From the NCBI RefSeq assembly GCF_003696265.1, contig NZ_RFFH01000001.1, positions 868,001-932,000 of the forward strand: 64,000 nt of DNA, written 5' to 3'. This DNA is from Nocardia stercoris. GTDB taxonomy: Bacteria > Actinomycetota > Actinomycetes > Mycobacteriales > Mycobacteriaceae. Both the position numbers and the translations under genes were made by a program. Of the stretch, positions 34,855 to 42,736 are shown in pieces (within the stretch, counting starts at the first letter, position 1; each line of letters opens with the position of its first letter). Under the pieces are notes generated by a model. The model searched no databases, had not been told where the DNA came from, and saw nothing but the letters and a program-made list of their open reading frames with translations.

Positions 34855-34874
34855 CGATCGGCCGACGCCGATCG
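34855..34874 (+). promoter_or_regulatory. Hairpin just upstream of the ribosome binding site (42-aa peptide)
   Basis: Perfect 8-bp stem CGATCGGC / GCCGATCG with a CGAC loop, ending 8 bases before GAAAGGA. The stem sequence differs from the two hairpins upstream while position is kept. Confidence 0.6.
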
Positions 34875-34896
34875 GCGGAACTGAAAGGATCTAACG

Positions 34897-35025
34897 ATGG
34901 GCTCCAACCCGCTTCCCCTGTTCGGTGCCGGCCTGGCCTTCTTCATCTTCAACTCGATGTCGGCGCAGACGCCGCAGCCGGCCACCCCCGCCACCACCAC
35001 GACCACCACCACCTCGCTGGGCTGA
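34897..35025 (+). CDS. 42-residue peptide with hydrophobic head and Thr-rich tail, family B
   Basis: Begins MGSNPLPLFGAGLAFFIFNS, then MSAQTPQPATPA and a run of seven Thr before SLG. It has no charged side chain at all. The head looks like a signal or membrane segment lacking a basic n-region; SMSA-Q could be a cleavage site. The Gln/Pro/Thr-rich tail resembles the mature start of the secreted peptide at 12446-12664. Own promoter block, hairpin leader and terminator. Function unknown. Confidence 0.75.
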   Translation: MGSNPLPLFGAGLAFFIFNSMSAQTPQPATPATTTTTTTSLG

Positions 35026-35061
35026 TTCGAGGTCAGGGGCGTCGGTACACGGCGTGACTTG

Positions 35062-35100
35062 AACGGCCGGGCCGGTTCCTGCGGGAACCGCCCGGCCGTT
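35062..35100 (+). terminator. Terminator after the 42-residue peptide gene
   Basis: Long stem pairing AACGGCCGGGCCGGTTCC with GGGAACCGCCCGGCCGTT around a TGC loop, with one bulged C; about 37 bases after the stop and just before the phosphatase gene. Confidence 0.8.
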
Positions 35101-35143
35101 GTCGTTAGGCACGAAACCAGGCGTCATGGGAGACTCGTCGGCG

Positions 35144-36091
35144 ATGCTCACATACTTTCAAGCCGTAGTCATCGGTGCGCTGCAGGGCGTGACCGAGCTG
35201 TTCCCGATCTCCAGCCTCGGACATTCGGTGCTGCTCCCGGCCTGGCTGGGCGGATCGTGGAAAGAGCTGGTCACCGAGAGCGACTCCAGCAGCGGCACAC
35301 CGTATCTGGCCTTCATCGTGGCGCTGCATGTGGCGACCGCGATCGCGCTGCTCGGCCACTACTGGAAAGACTGGCGCGACATCATTATCGGGTTCTTCCA
35401 GACCGTCGTGACCCGACGCGTCGAGACCGACACCCAGCGGCTCGCCTGGCTGATCATCATCGCCACCGTGCCGGTCGGCCTGATCGGCCTGCTGCTCGAG
35501 CACACCCTGCGCAGTATGTTCGCCAAACCGTCGTTCTCCGCGGTCTTCCTGTTCCTCAACGGCTTCGTGCTGCTGATCGGTGAGGGCCTGCGCCGCCGCA
35601 ACGCCCCCACCCTCGCCGACTACGGCCGCAAGTTCGCCGAACAGGAACGCGCCCGCGAACTCGGTTACGGCGAGGACCCGTACGGCACCGTCGCCACCGA
35701 GGAACGGCTCGCCACACTCAGCGTCAAGGACGCGCTCGGCATCGGCCTGGCCCAGTGCGGTGCGCTGCTGTCCGGTTTCAGCCGTTCCGGTCTCACCATG
35801 ATCGGTGGCCTGCTGCGCGGCCTCGACCACGAGGACACCGCGAAGTTCGCCTTCCTGCTCGCCACCCCCGTCATCTTCGCGGCCGGTGTGCTGAAGCTGC
35901 CGGAACTGTTCAAGCCCGAGGCCTCCGGCATCCACGGCCAGATCCTGGTCGGCTCGGTCGTCGCCGGCGTCGCGGCCTGGCTGTCGGTGCGCTTCCTGGA
36001 ACGGTTCTTCAAGACCCGCACCCTGGTGCCGTTCGCGGTGTACTGCCTGGCCGCCGGGTTCTTCTCCATCCTGCGGTTCGTCGTCTTCTGA
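35144..36091 (+). CDS. uppP: Undecaprenyl-diphosphate phosphatase-like membrane protein
   Basis: 315 residues from MLTYFQAVVIGAL (GGGAGA lies 10 bases upstream; an ATG six codons earlier is open). The two BacA/UppP signatures are present: Q14-GVTE18-LFPISSLGH27, matching (E/Q)xxxE-PxSSxGH, and SGFSRSGLT in place of PGTSRSGAT. Eight or so membrane spans, plus an unusually long hydrophilic loop (about 155-190, RKFAEQERARELGYGEDPYGT) and an early insert (KELVTESDSSSGT). It recycles the C55 lipid carrier for cell-wall synthesis; the inserts suggest a divergent second copy. It follows the peptide array and precedes a Ser/Thr kinase by 19 bases. Confidence 0.85.
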   Translation: MLTYFQAVVIGALQGVTELFPISSLGHSVLLPAWLGGSWKELVTESDSSSGTPYLAFIVALHVATAIALLGHYWKDWRDIIIGFFQTVVTRRVETDTQRLAWLIIIATVPVGLIGLLLEHTLRSMFAKPSFSAVFLFLNGFVLLIGEGLRRRNAPTLADYGRKFAEQERARELGYGEDPYGTVATEERLATLSVKDALGIGLAQCGALLSGFSRSGLTMIGGLLRGLDHEDTAKFAFLLATPVIFAAGVLKLPELFKPEASGIHGQILVGSVVAGVAAWLSVRFLERFFKTRTLVPFAVYCLAAGFFSILRFVVF

Positions 36092-36110
36092 TTCTCGGAA
36101 GTAGGTCAGG

Positions 36111-38126
36111 GTGCTGGGCAACGGTGACGTCTTCGCCGGATTCACCGTCGAACGACTGCTGGGCCAAGGCGGAATGGGCGCGGTGTACCTCGCGCGCCAC
36201 CCCCGCCTGAACCGGCAGACCGCATTGAAGCTGCTCAATCCGGAACTGTTCGCGGACAACGAGGTACGGGCCCGCTTCGAGCGGGAAGCCGACCTGGCCG
36301 CCCAGCTCGAACACCCCAATATCGTCGGCGTGTACGACCGCGGGGTCGAGGACCAGCAGCTGTGGATCAGCATGCAGTACGTCGACGGCGTCGACGCCGC
36401 GACCGTCGACGCGCGCACCCTGCCACCCGAGCGCGCCGTCCAGATCATCGAAGGTGTCGCCGCCGCACTCGATTACGCGCACAGCCAAGGCGTGCTGCAC
36501 CGTGACGTCAAACCGGCCAACATCCTGCTCGGCCGTGCCGCCGGCGGCAAAGGCGAGCGGGTGTACCTCACCGACTTCGGGATCGCCCGGCTGCGGGAGG
36601 ACTCCACCCACCTGACTCAGGCCGGAATGTTCACCGCCACACTGGCTTACGCGTCACCGGAACAGATGACCGGCGGCACCCTCGACAATCGCTCCGACCA
36701 GTACGCCCTGGGCTGCGCGCTGTACTGGCTGCTGACCGGCACCGGCCCGTTCGACTCCGAAGACCCGCAGGTACTGATCCACGGCCACCTGCAACTACCG
36801 TTGCCGCCGCTGGCCACGCGCCGGCCCGGGCTGCCCCCGGCACTGGACGCGGTGCTGGCCCGAGGCATGGCGAAGCTTGCGGTGGACCGCTACCCGAGCT
36901 GCGAGGACTTCGCGGCCGCCGCCCGCCAGGCGTTGACGATGCCGGAAGTGCCGCCTGCGGGCGTGACCTCGGCTCCGGTGGCGGGACCGGGCGCGGCCGT
37001 GGGACAAGGTGCGGTGGTGGGACCGGGTTCGGCTGTGGGACCGGGTTCGGCTGTGGGACAGGGTCCGGCGGTCGGGCCAGGCGCGGCGATGGGTCAAGGC
37101 CCGGCTGTGGGGCAGGGTCCGGTCGTGGGGCAAGGTCCGGCGGTGGGGCCAGGCGCGGCGATGGGGCAGGGTCCGGCGGTGGGGCCAGGCGCGGCGATGG
37201 GTCAAGGCCCGGCTGTCGGGCAGGGTCCGGTCGTGGGGCCAGGCGCGGCGATGAGTCAAGGCCCGGCCGTGGGACCGGGCCCAGCGGTAGGACCTGACGC
37301 GGCGAGGGGACAGGGTCCGGCGGTAGGACCAGGCGGTGCGGTGGGACCGGTTGCACCTCCGTCATACGCCCAGGCTTCCCGTAATTCGGTTGTGCCGCAG
37401 GTACTTTCGTTTCGAGCCGGTATGCCACCCCGCCGTCGCGGCATCCCCGGACCACTGTGGATCCTGATCGGCCTGTTCCTCGTCCTCGCGATGGTGGCCG
37501 CGGTTGTCGTCGGCTTCGGCGTTCTGTCCCACAACGACGGACACCGCCGGTCACTGGAACAAATGGGTGGCCCGGTCGTCGGCGGCACCCCCGCACCCCC
37601 GACCAGCGGGGCCTCGTCCGGGGCCTTCGGCCCACCCGCCGCCACCGGCACCGGTCTCGGCGCCCTCCAAGCCGCTTTCCCGAAACTGGTCCAGCCCAGC
37701 GCAACCGCTCTGTCCGGCCCGGGATTCGACGGCCAGCGCTGTTTCGCCGCCGCGCCCGGCCATCTCGCCGCCGCCGGCGACGACACCCTGCGCCTCGGCA
37801 CCTGGACCGCGGCCTGGGACTGCGCCGGCGAACCGGACCGCCCCGCCTACGCCGTCCTGTCCTACCGCTCCGCCGACGAGGCCCGCGCCGTCCTGCAGCA
37901 GCTACCCGCCAACCAGCGCAGCCAAGGGGCCGCCGCCCGCGAATCCGTTGCCTTCCAATGGCCGACACCGACCACGGAGTCGCCCGGCAGCTTCTGGACA
38001 ATGCTGTCCTTCCCGGACCCCGCTCATGCGAACTTCCTGGTCCTGGCCCACGCGGAGAACCGGCCGGGCGCGGACGGCATGTCGGCGCCGGAGTTCATCG
38101 AGTGGTGGCGGCATCTGCCGGTATAG
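36111..38126 (+). CDS. Membrane Ser/Thr protein kinase with hexapeptide-repeat linker
   Basis: 671 residues from GTG. The kinase domain spans about 9-275: glycine loop LGQGGMG, Lys40 in TALKLL, HRD at 130-132 (LHRDVKPANILL), DFG at 155-157. Then a linker of about 125 residues made of GPAVGQ/GPGAAM-type hexapeptides, a disordered basic patch, one membrane span (about 436-458) and an extracellular domain with two Cys (RCFAAA ... DCAGEP) that resembles the extracellular parts of mycobacterial PknJ-type kinases only in layout. Close linkage with uppP suggests regulation of envelope synthesis; targets unknown. Confidence 0.92.
   Translation: MLGNGDVFAGFTVERLLGQGGMGAVYLARHPRLNRQTALKLLNPELFADNEVRARFEREADLAAQLEHPNIVGVYDRGVEDQQLWISMQYVDGVDAATVDARTLPPERAVQIIEGVAAALDYAHSQGVLHRDVKPANILLGRAAGGKGERVYLTDFGIARLREDSTHLTQAGMFTATLAYASPEQMTGGTLDNRSDQYALGCALYWLLTGTGPFDSEDPQVLIHGHLQLPLPPLATRRPGLPPALDAVLARGMAKLAVDRYPSCEDFAAAARQALTMPEVPPAGVTSAPVAGPGAAVGQGAVVGPGSAVGPGSAVGQGPAVGPGAAMGQGPAVGQGPVVGQGPAVGPGAAMGQGPAVGPGAAMGQGPAVGQGPVVGPGAAMSQGPAVGPGPAVGPDAARGQGPAVGPGGAVGPVAPPSYAQASRNSVVPQVLSFRAGMPPRRRGIPGPLWILIGLFLVLAMVAAVVVGFGVLSHNDGHRRSLEQMGGPVVGGTPAPPTSGASSGAFGPPAATGTGLGALQAAFPKLVQPSATALSGPGFDGQRCFAAAPGHLAAAGDDTLRLGTWTAAWDCAGEPDRPAYAVLSYRSADEARAVLQQLPANQRSQGAAARESVAFQWPTPTTESPGSFWTMLSFPDPAHANFLVLAHAENRPGADGMSAPEFIEWWRHLPV
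36979..37356 (+). repeat. In-frame 18-bp tandem repeats in the kinase linker
   Basis: About 21 imperfect copies of an 18-base unit encoding GPAVGQ, GPGAAM and GPVVGQ variants. Blocks of several units are themselves nearly identical (for example GGGCCAGGCGCGGCGATGGG recurs), indicating recent expansion. Copy number probably varies between strains. Confidence 0.85.
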
Positions 38127-38130
38127 CTTT

Positions 38131-38215
38131 CGACCTGCCTGAAGGCACAATCGTCGGCCCGCGCCGACTCGATATGCGAACCGGTCGGACATTGTGCGAT
38201 CAGACCGAATGTCGC
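38131..38215. repeat. Inverted-repeat unit, copy 1
   Basis: Contains TCGACCTGCCTGAAGGCAC, ACAATCGTCGGCCCGCGCCG, then GGTCGGACATTGTGCGATC. GCACAAT and ATTGTGC are inverted arms 39 bases apart. The left half is a direct repeat of the left half of copy 2. Confidence 0.6.
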
Positions 38216-38316
38216 GGCAGCGTAATTGCTTGGTGCACTGTGTGATCCAGAGTGGCGGGAGTATCGACCCTCGGCCGGCGGTCGGTCCGATGAAATCGAG
38301 CTCGGCAGGAGAGTTC

Positions 38317-38398
38317 GACCGGCCTGAGTGCACAATCGTCGTCCCGTGCCGGCAACCTTTGTCGGCCGACGCCCGACATTGTGCACTCGGGCCGTGGG
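38317..38398. repeat. Inverted-repeat unit, copy 2
   Basis: The arms GGCCTGAGTGCACAAT and ATTGTGCACTCGGGCC pair over 15 of 16 positions. Between them lie CGTCGTCCCGTGCCGG and CGGCCGACGCCCGAC. The left arm with its flank repeats copy 1, 186 bases upstream, with few changes. Confidence 0.65.
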
Positions 38399-38923
38399 CA
38401 TCCGACATGGCTGGCGATATCGGCGGGGAGTGGCCGGTAGCACGGCAGGCAGCGGTTCATCCGGTCCCCGGGATCCGCGGGCTGTGTCCGTTGGAGTTTC
38501 GCGCTGGTCAGTGCCACGGGATTGTGCCGGGACAGCGGCCTTTGTGCGCTTGCATCGCATTCGGATTACGATGCAGGTGTTGCTGTTTCGGTATAGCGGC
38601 CTTGGCGCAAAGCACGCAACCATTGCGTTGTGAAGGACATTTCTTTTACGGCATCGGCCGAAAAGTATTGCCAGATTTGTGGGATCGTGAGGACCGCTGC
38701 ATTTGCGTGCGCACGTTAGCGGGTGCCGCTCCGGGCGGTCGCACGGATCGCGCGGAGAAATCCCGCCCGCCTCGACATTGTGTTTGCTGAACTGCATGCC
38801 CACATCCGGGCCCACGACCCGCGCTGAACCGAAACCGCTGATCCCGCACTGCCGACTACTATTCCACTGCTGCCCGGCAGACGGCGGGTACGCGTCTCGC
38901 CCCGAGCTAGCTGAGGAGATCAC

Positions 38924-40390
38924 GTGGCTGACCGCGAACCGGGAGGTCCTGGCCTGCCTACGGCCTCGGCGTCCCGGCGGGCTTTCCTGGTCGGCGCCGC
39001 CGCTACCGCGCTGGGAGCGAGGACCACTCCGGCGAGCGCGCAACCGGCGGTATCCGGCTCGGCGTCCGGGCTGGACTGGAGTGGGCTGACCCAGACCCTG
39101 CGCGGCAGCCTGACGCTGCCCAGCTCGGCCGGTTTCGGTGGCGCCGTGAGCTTGTTCGACCCTCGCTTCGACGGCTCGACACCGGCAGCGCTGGTCGCAG
39201 CGGCCGACTCGGCGGACGTCGTATCCGCCGTGCAATTCGCGACAGCGAACCACCTATCGGTGGCGGTGCGCGGCGGCGGGCACTCCTATGTCGGTGCGTC
39301 GGCGCACTCCGGCGCGCTGATCGTGGACACCCGGGCGCTGAACTCGGTCACCCTGTCCGGCGACTCGGCCACGGTCGGTGCGGGCGTGGGCCTGTACCCG
39401 GCGCTCGCCGCCCTCGATGCAGCGGGCCGGAGTCTGCCGGTCGGTACCTGCCCGACCGTGGGCCTGGCCGGTCTCACCGTCGGCGGCGGTATCGGGGTCG
39501 ACTCCCGCCAGTACGGGGCGACCTGTGACCGCCTGGTGTCCGCGCAGCTCGTCCTACCGGGCGGTCAGCTCGTCGAGGTGTCCGCCCAATCCGACCCGGA
39601 CCTGTTCTGGGCCTTGCAGGGCGCCGGAGGCGGCCTCGGCATCGTCACCGCACTGACCTTCCGGACCGTTGCTTCCGCCTCGAAAGACATTGTCCGCCTG
39701 AGTATCCCGGTCACCGACCCGGTCAAGGTGCTGACCGGCTGGGCGGAATGGGCGGCCGCGGCCGAACGCACCTCCTGGGCGAATCTGGCGGTCCGCACCG
39801 ACAACGGTGGCATCGCCGTCGACGGCCTGGTCGTCTGCGCTGCCGGTGCGGGCGCGGCCACCGTCGCCGCCCTGGGCGCCGCCATCGGGACCACCCCGAC
39901 TGTCCTCGACAGCAACACCTACGCCCCGCTGGACGCGGCCCTGTCCCTGGCCGGCGGCAGTCCCACCGAGCCCCGGACGGCCCGGATCGCAGGCTCGGAC
40001 GTCCTGCCTACCCTCGACACCGCCACTGCCACCGCGATCGTGAAGGTCATCGCGGACCGCGCCCGCGCCGGCCAACCCGGCCTGGTGCTGATCGACCCGT
40101 TGACCGGCGCCCTGAGCGACCCGGCCCCGGACGCGACCGCGTTCCCGTGGCGCCGCCACACCGCGATGCTGCAGTGGATCGTCGAATCACCGCAGGACCC
40201 GGTGGCGGCTCGAGCCTGGATCGGCACCGCTCATGCCGCGGTCGCAGCGGATTCCGTAGGCGGCTACGTCAACTACGTCGAGCCGGACACCACCGTCGAC
40301 CGCTACTACGCGGCCAACGCGGCCCGAGTTCGGTTGCAGCACAACCGCGTCGACGCGGCCAACAGCCTGTACTGGGGGCCTGGGGTCTGA
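38924..40390 (+). CDS. Tat-exported berberine-bridge-type FAD oxidoreductase
   Basis: 488 residues from a GTG with GAGGAG close upstream. A twin-arginine signal (SRRAFLVGAAATALGA, Arg18-Arg19) with cleavage near ASAQ40 implies export of the folded flavoprotein. The PCMH-type FAD domain has RGGGHSYVG (His120) and VGTCPTVGLAG (Cys176), the two residues that bind FAD covalently in BBE-like oxidases. The C-terminal BBE motif YYAANAARVRLQHNRVDAANS follows. It probably oxidises a sugar or a polyketide/alkaloid-type compound using oxygen; substrate unknown. Monocistronic. Confidence 0.92.
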   Translation: MADREPGGPGLPTASASRRAFLVGAAATALGARTTPASAQPAVSGSASGLDWSGLTQTLRGSLTLPSSAGFGGAVSLFDPRFDGSTPAALVAAADSADVVSAVQFATANHLSVAVRGGGHSYVGASAHSGALIVDTRALNSVTLSGDSATVGAGVGLYPALAALDAAGRSLPVGTCPTVGLAGLTVGGGIGVDSRQYGATCDRLVSAQLVLPGGQLVEVSAQSDPDLFWALQGAGGGLGIVTALTFRTVASASKDIVRLSIPVTDPVKVLTGWAEWAAAAERTSWANLAVRTDNGGIAVDGLVVCAAGAGAATVAALGAAIGTTPTVLDSNTYAPLDAALSLAGGSPTEPRTARIAGSDVLPTLDTATATAIVKVIADRARAGQPGLVLIDPLTGALSDPAPDATAFPWRRHTAMLQWIVESPQDPVAARAWIGTAHAAVAADSVGGYVNYVEPDTTVDRYYAANAARVRLQHNRVDAANSLYWGPGV

Positions 40391-40595
40391 GGCGCGCCAC
40401 GTGCCCCGGCAAGCGCTGCCGCTGGTCATCGCCATCCCGAGCTTGTGCGCAGGTACACGCCGCCGGCCAGTCGAGTCGGATGGCCGAGCATGCCAAGGTA
40501 CGCGCGACTCGTACCTTCGAGTTCGCAAGCGACGCGTGACAGTTGCAGTGCCGAAGTACAACGACGCTTTGTCGAATGTCCGCACCCCGGTCCGA

Positions 40596-41627
40596 TCACC
40601 CGAAGAAGGCCGCCGCTTCCCCGTGCCGGTCCTGCGGCACCAACTTCAGCTGTCGTACCGCATCGGCCAACGGCACCAGATCGATTTCGGTCCCGTGCAA
40701 CGCCACCATCTGCCCGAACTGCCCCGCGTGAACCGCCTCGGCAGCGTGTAATCCGAAGCGGGTGGCCAGAACTCGGTCGAAGGCGGTCGGCTTGCCGCCG
40801 CGCTGGACGTGCCCCAGCACCGTGGTCCGCACTTCTTTCCCGATCCGCCGCTCGATCTCCACCCCGAGCTGATGCGCCACCCCGGTGAACCGCTCGTGCC
40901 CGTACTCGTCCATCCCGCCCTCCTGCAGGTGGAACGATCCGGCGGCCGGCTTCGCACCCTCCGCCACCACGCAGATGAAATGCGAATCTCCACGCTGGAA
41001 GCGGCGTTTGATCATCGTGCACACCTCCGACACGTCGAACGGCACCTCCGGCACCAGCGTCAGATGCGCCCCGGAGGCGATGCCGGAGTTCATGGCGATC
41101 CAGCCCGCGTGCCGGCCCATCACCTCCACGAGCATCACCCGCTGATGCGATTCCGCCGTGGTGTGCAGCCGGTCGATGGCGTCGGTGGCAATGGTGACGG
41201 CGGTGTCGTGGCCGAATGTGGTGTCGGTGCAGTCGATGTCGTTGTCGATGGTCTTCGGGACGCCCACTACGGGGACGCCTTCGTCGGCGAGCCAGCTGGC
41301 GGCGGTCAGCGTGCCTTCGCCGCCGATCGGGATGAGGGCGTCGATTCCGTTGTCGTCCAAGGTTTGCCGGATGCGGCCGAGGCCGTCGCGCAGGACGTCG
41401 GGGTTGGTGCGCGCGGTGCCGAGCATGGTGCCGCCCTTGGTGAGCAGGCGGTCGGTCCGGTCGTCGTTGTTGATCTGGACCTTGCGGTCCTCGAGTAGGC
41501 CGCGCCACCCGTCGTTGAAGCCGACGATCGCGTCCCCGTAGCGGCCGTTCGCGGTGCGGACGACTGCTCGGATGACCGCGTTCAAGCCTGGGCAGTCCCC
41601 GCCTCCGGTCAAGACTCCGATGCGCAT
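40596..41627 (-). CDS. pfkA: 6-phosphofructokinase
   Basis: 343 residues. Motifs: [16 protein letters not shown] at the N-terminus, GGEGT (about 101-105) at the nucleotide site, PKTIDNDI and the fructose-6-phosphate residues in [11 protein letters not shown]. The length and GGEGT sequence fit the actinobacterial ATP-dependent group. It phosphorylates fructose-6-phosphate in glycolysis. In M. tuberculosis pfkA (Rv3010c) follows gatA directly, whereas here about 8 kb of accessory genes separate them and the orientation is reversed. Confidence 0.96.
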   Translation of the reverse strand: MRIGVLTGGGDCPGLNAVIRAVVRTANGRYGDAIVGFNDGWRGLLEDRKVQINNDDRTDRLLTKGGTMLGTARTNPDVLRDGLGRIRQTLDDNGIDALIPIGGEGTLTAASWLADEGVPVVGVPKTIDNDIDCTDTTFGHDTAVTIATDAIDRLHTTAESHQRVMLVEVMGRHAGWIAMNSGIASGAHLTLVPEVPFDVSEVCTMIKRRFQRGDSHFICVVAEGAKPAAGSFHLQEGGMDEYGHERFTGVAHQLGVEIERRIGKEVRTTVLGHVQRGGKPTAFDRVLATRFGLHAAEAVHAGQFGQMVALHGTEIDLVPLADAVRQLKLVPQDRHGEAAAFFG

Positions 41628-41694
41628 GCCGCTATCTTGCCTGCCTGCCGGTCGATCCGCAGGGTGGGCCCGCCGGGGACGTCGCGGATCTCGG

Positions 41695-42561
41695 TCAGCG
41701 TTTCGGTGCGCAGCTACCGCCAGGCAATTCGTCCAGGTGCTTGGATACCACGGCGGCGATCTTGGTGAGCATCGCCTGGCCGTCGTCGAACGAACCCGAA
41801 TCCGGTTGCGCCGCCAGCACTATCGCCAGTTTCCCGGTCTCGGTGCCGACCAGTCCGAGCTGGCGAACCAGGTACTTTCCGTTCGCGTCGGGCCCCCAGC
41901 CGCCCTTGTACTCGCTGCCCTCGAGATGGCCCAGACCCCACTGCTGGCTTCCGGAGATCTTGGCCATCAGCGACGTCACCGTGTCCGCGTCGTCCAGGCA
42001 GGGCAACTCCGCGGTGAACCGTAGCTGGTCGCGTAGCGCCCAGGTGGCCTGTCCGAAAGACGAATAGTCCGGCCGGGTACGCGTCGCCGGCACGGATGTG
42101 GTGGAGTCGCCGCCGTCGCGCAGCACCGCCTGCACCGCGGCCGCGGCCGCGTCCGGTGTCCCCAGCGACTGCCACAGCACGTCGGCCGCGGAATTATCGG
42201 ATTCGGTGATGGCCGCCGACATCGACGCGGTGGTGGTATCGCCGTTGTGCCGCAACACCGCAAGGACCAGCGGTACCTTGATCGTCGACCACGCGGCGCC
42301 GGTGGTCCAGTCGCCCAGCGTCGCCATCTTGGTGCCGCCGACCGGCATCAGGGCCAGCCCGGCGCGGCCGTGCAGGGTGGGCAGCAGATCGTCGAAATCC
42401 GCGGCCAACGTCCCCGGCACCGACACCGTGATGTCCTTGCCCGCGGGAGCGGTGCTGGTCGAGGTGGGTGCCGCGGACGGCGCGACCGTGGCCGGGGAGG
42501 AACAGGCCGCCGCCAGGAGCAACAGCCCCGCACCCAGGATCATCGGCCGGGGCCGGCGCAT
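41695..42561 (-). CDS. Lipoprotein serine hydrolase of the penicillin-recognising fold, copy 1
   Basis: 288 residues starting [12 protein letters not shown], with a lipobox LAAAC (Cys20), so a membrane-anchored lipoprotein. Active-site motifs of class A beta-lactamase/DD-peptidase folds: SxxK as S92-T-I-K95, SDN at 121-123 and KGG (in SEYKGGWG) in place of KTG. The Glu of the omega loop is not obvious, so beta-lactamase activity is doubtful. A DD-peptidase-like or structural role at the cell wall is more likely. A second, homologous gene lies directly upstream. Confidence 0.85.
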   Translation of the reverse strand: MRRPRPMILGAGLLLLAAACSSPATVAPSAAPTSTSTAPAGKDITVSVPGTLAADFDDLLPTLHGRAGLALMPVGGTKMATLGDWTTGAAWSTIKVPLVLAVLRHNGDTTTASMSAAITESDNSAADVLWQSLGTPDAAAAAVQAVLRDGGDSTTSVPATRTRPDYSSFGQATWALRDQLRFTAELPCLDDADTVTSLMAKISGSQQWGLGHLEGSEYKGGWGPDANGKYLVRQLGLVGTETGKLAIVLAAQPDSGSFDDGQAMLTKIAAVVSKHLDELPGGSCAPKR

Positions 42562-42736
42562 CCGGCCCGAGCCGGCCGGCAGACCGACCGAGTACGGTAG
42601 TTCGGGTCCTTCCACGAATCCCACCTTCCGTGTGGGGCGGCCGAAACGGCAGCACCCGGTCGACGAATTCTGTTCCGTCGGACAGCGCAGGTCAACGCCA
42701 CCAGCGCGGACGGTCGCGATTGCGGCGAATGTCGCC

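Larger units (their letters stand above)
38127..38923. other. 800-base spacer with repeats, no recognised gene
   Basis: Open frames exist on both strands but their translations are Cys/Arg-rich or antisense-like and cross the repeats, so none is called. The stretch 38550-38690 is visibly less GC-rich than its surroundings. It holds two imperfect inverted-repeat units (38131-38215 and 38317-38398), a third GACATTGTG at 38774, and a GCATCG...CGATGC hairpin near 38552. The promoter for the flavoprotein gene must lie at its right end. Confidence 0.6.

Noticed and set aside
33092-35025. Peptide array as ordinary cationic bacteriocins
   Set aside because: The peptides have no Lys or Arg, and no immunity or ABC exporter gene is adjacent.
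30682-35025. Peptides as RiPP precursors
   Set aside because: No lanthipeptide synthetase, YcaO, radical SAM or leader-peptidase gene occurs anywhere in the window, and no leader/core boundary is visible.
36979-37356. Tandem repeats considered as a CRISPR array
   Set aside because: The repeats are 18 bp, contiguous, in frame with a kinase gene, and there are no unique spacers or cas genes. The same holds for 44657-44990.
38194-38790. 198-codon plus-strand frame and a longer minus-strand frame in the 38.1-38.9 kb gap
   Set aside because: Both cross the repeat units; the translations are Cys/Arg-rich without domain features, and no ribosome binding site is seen.
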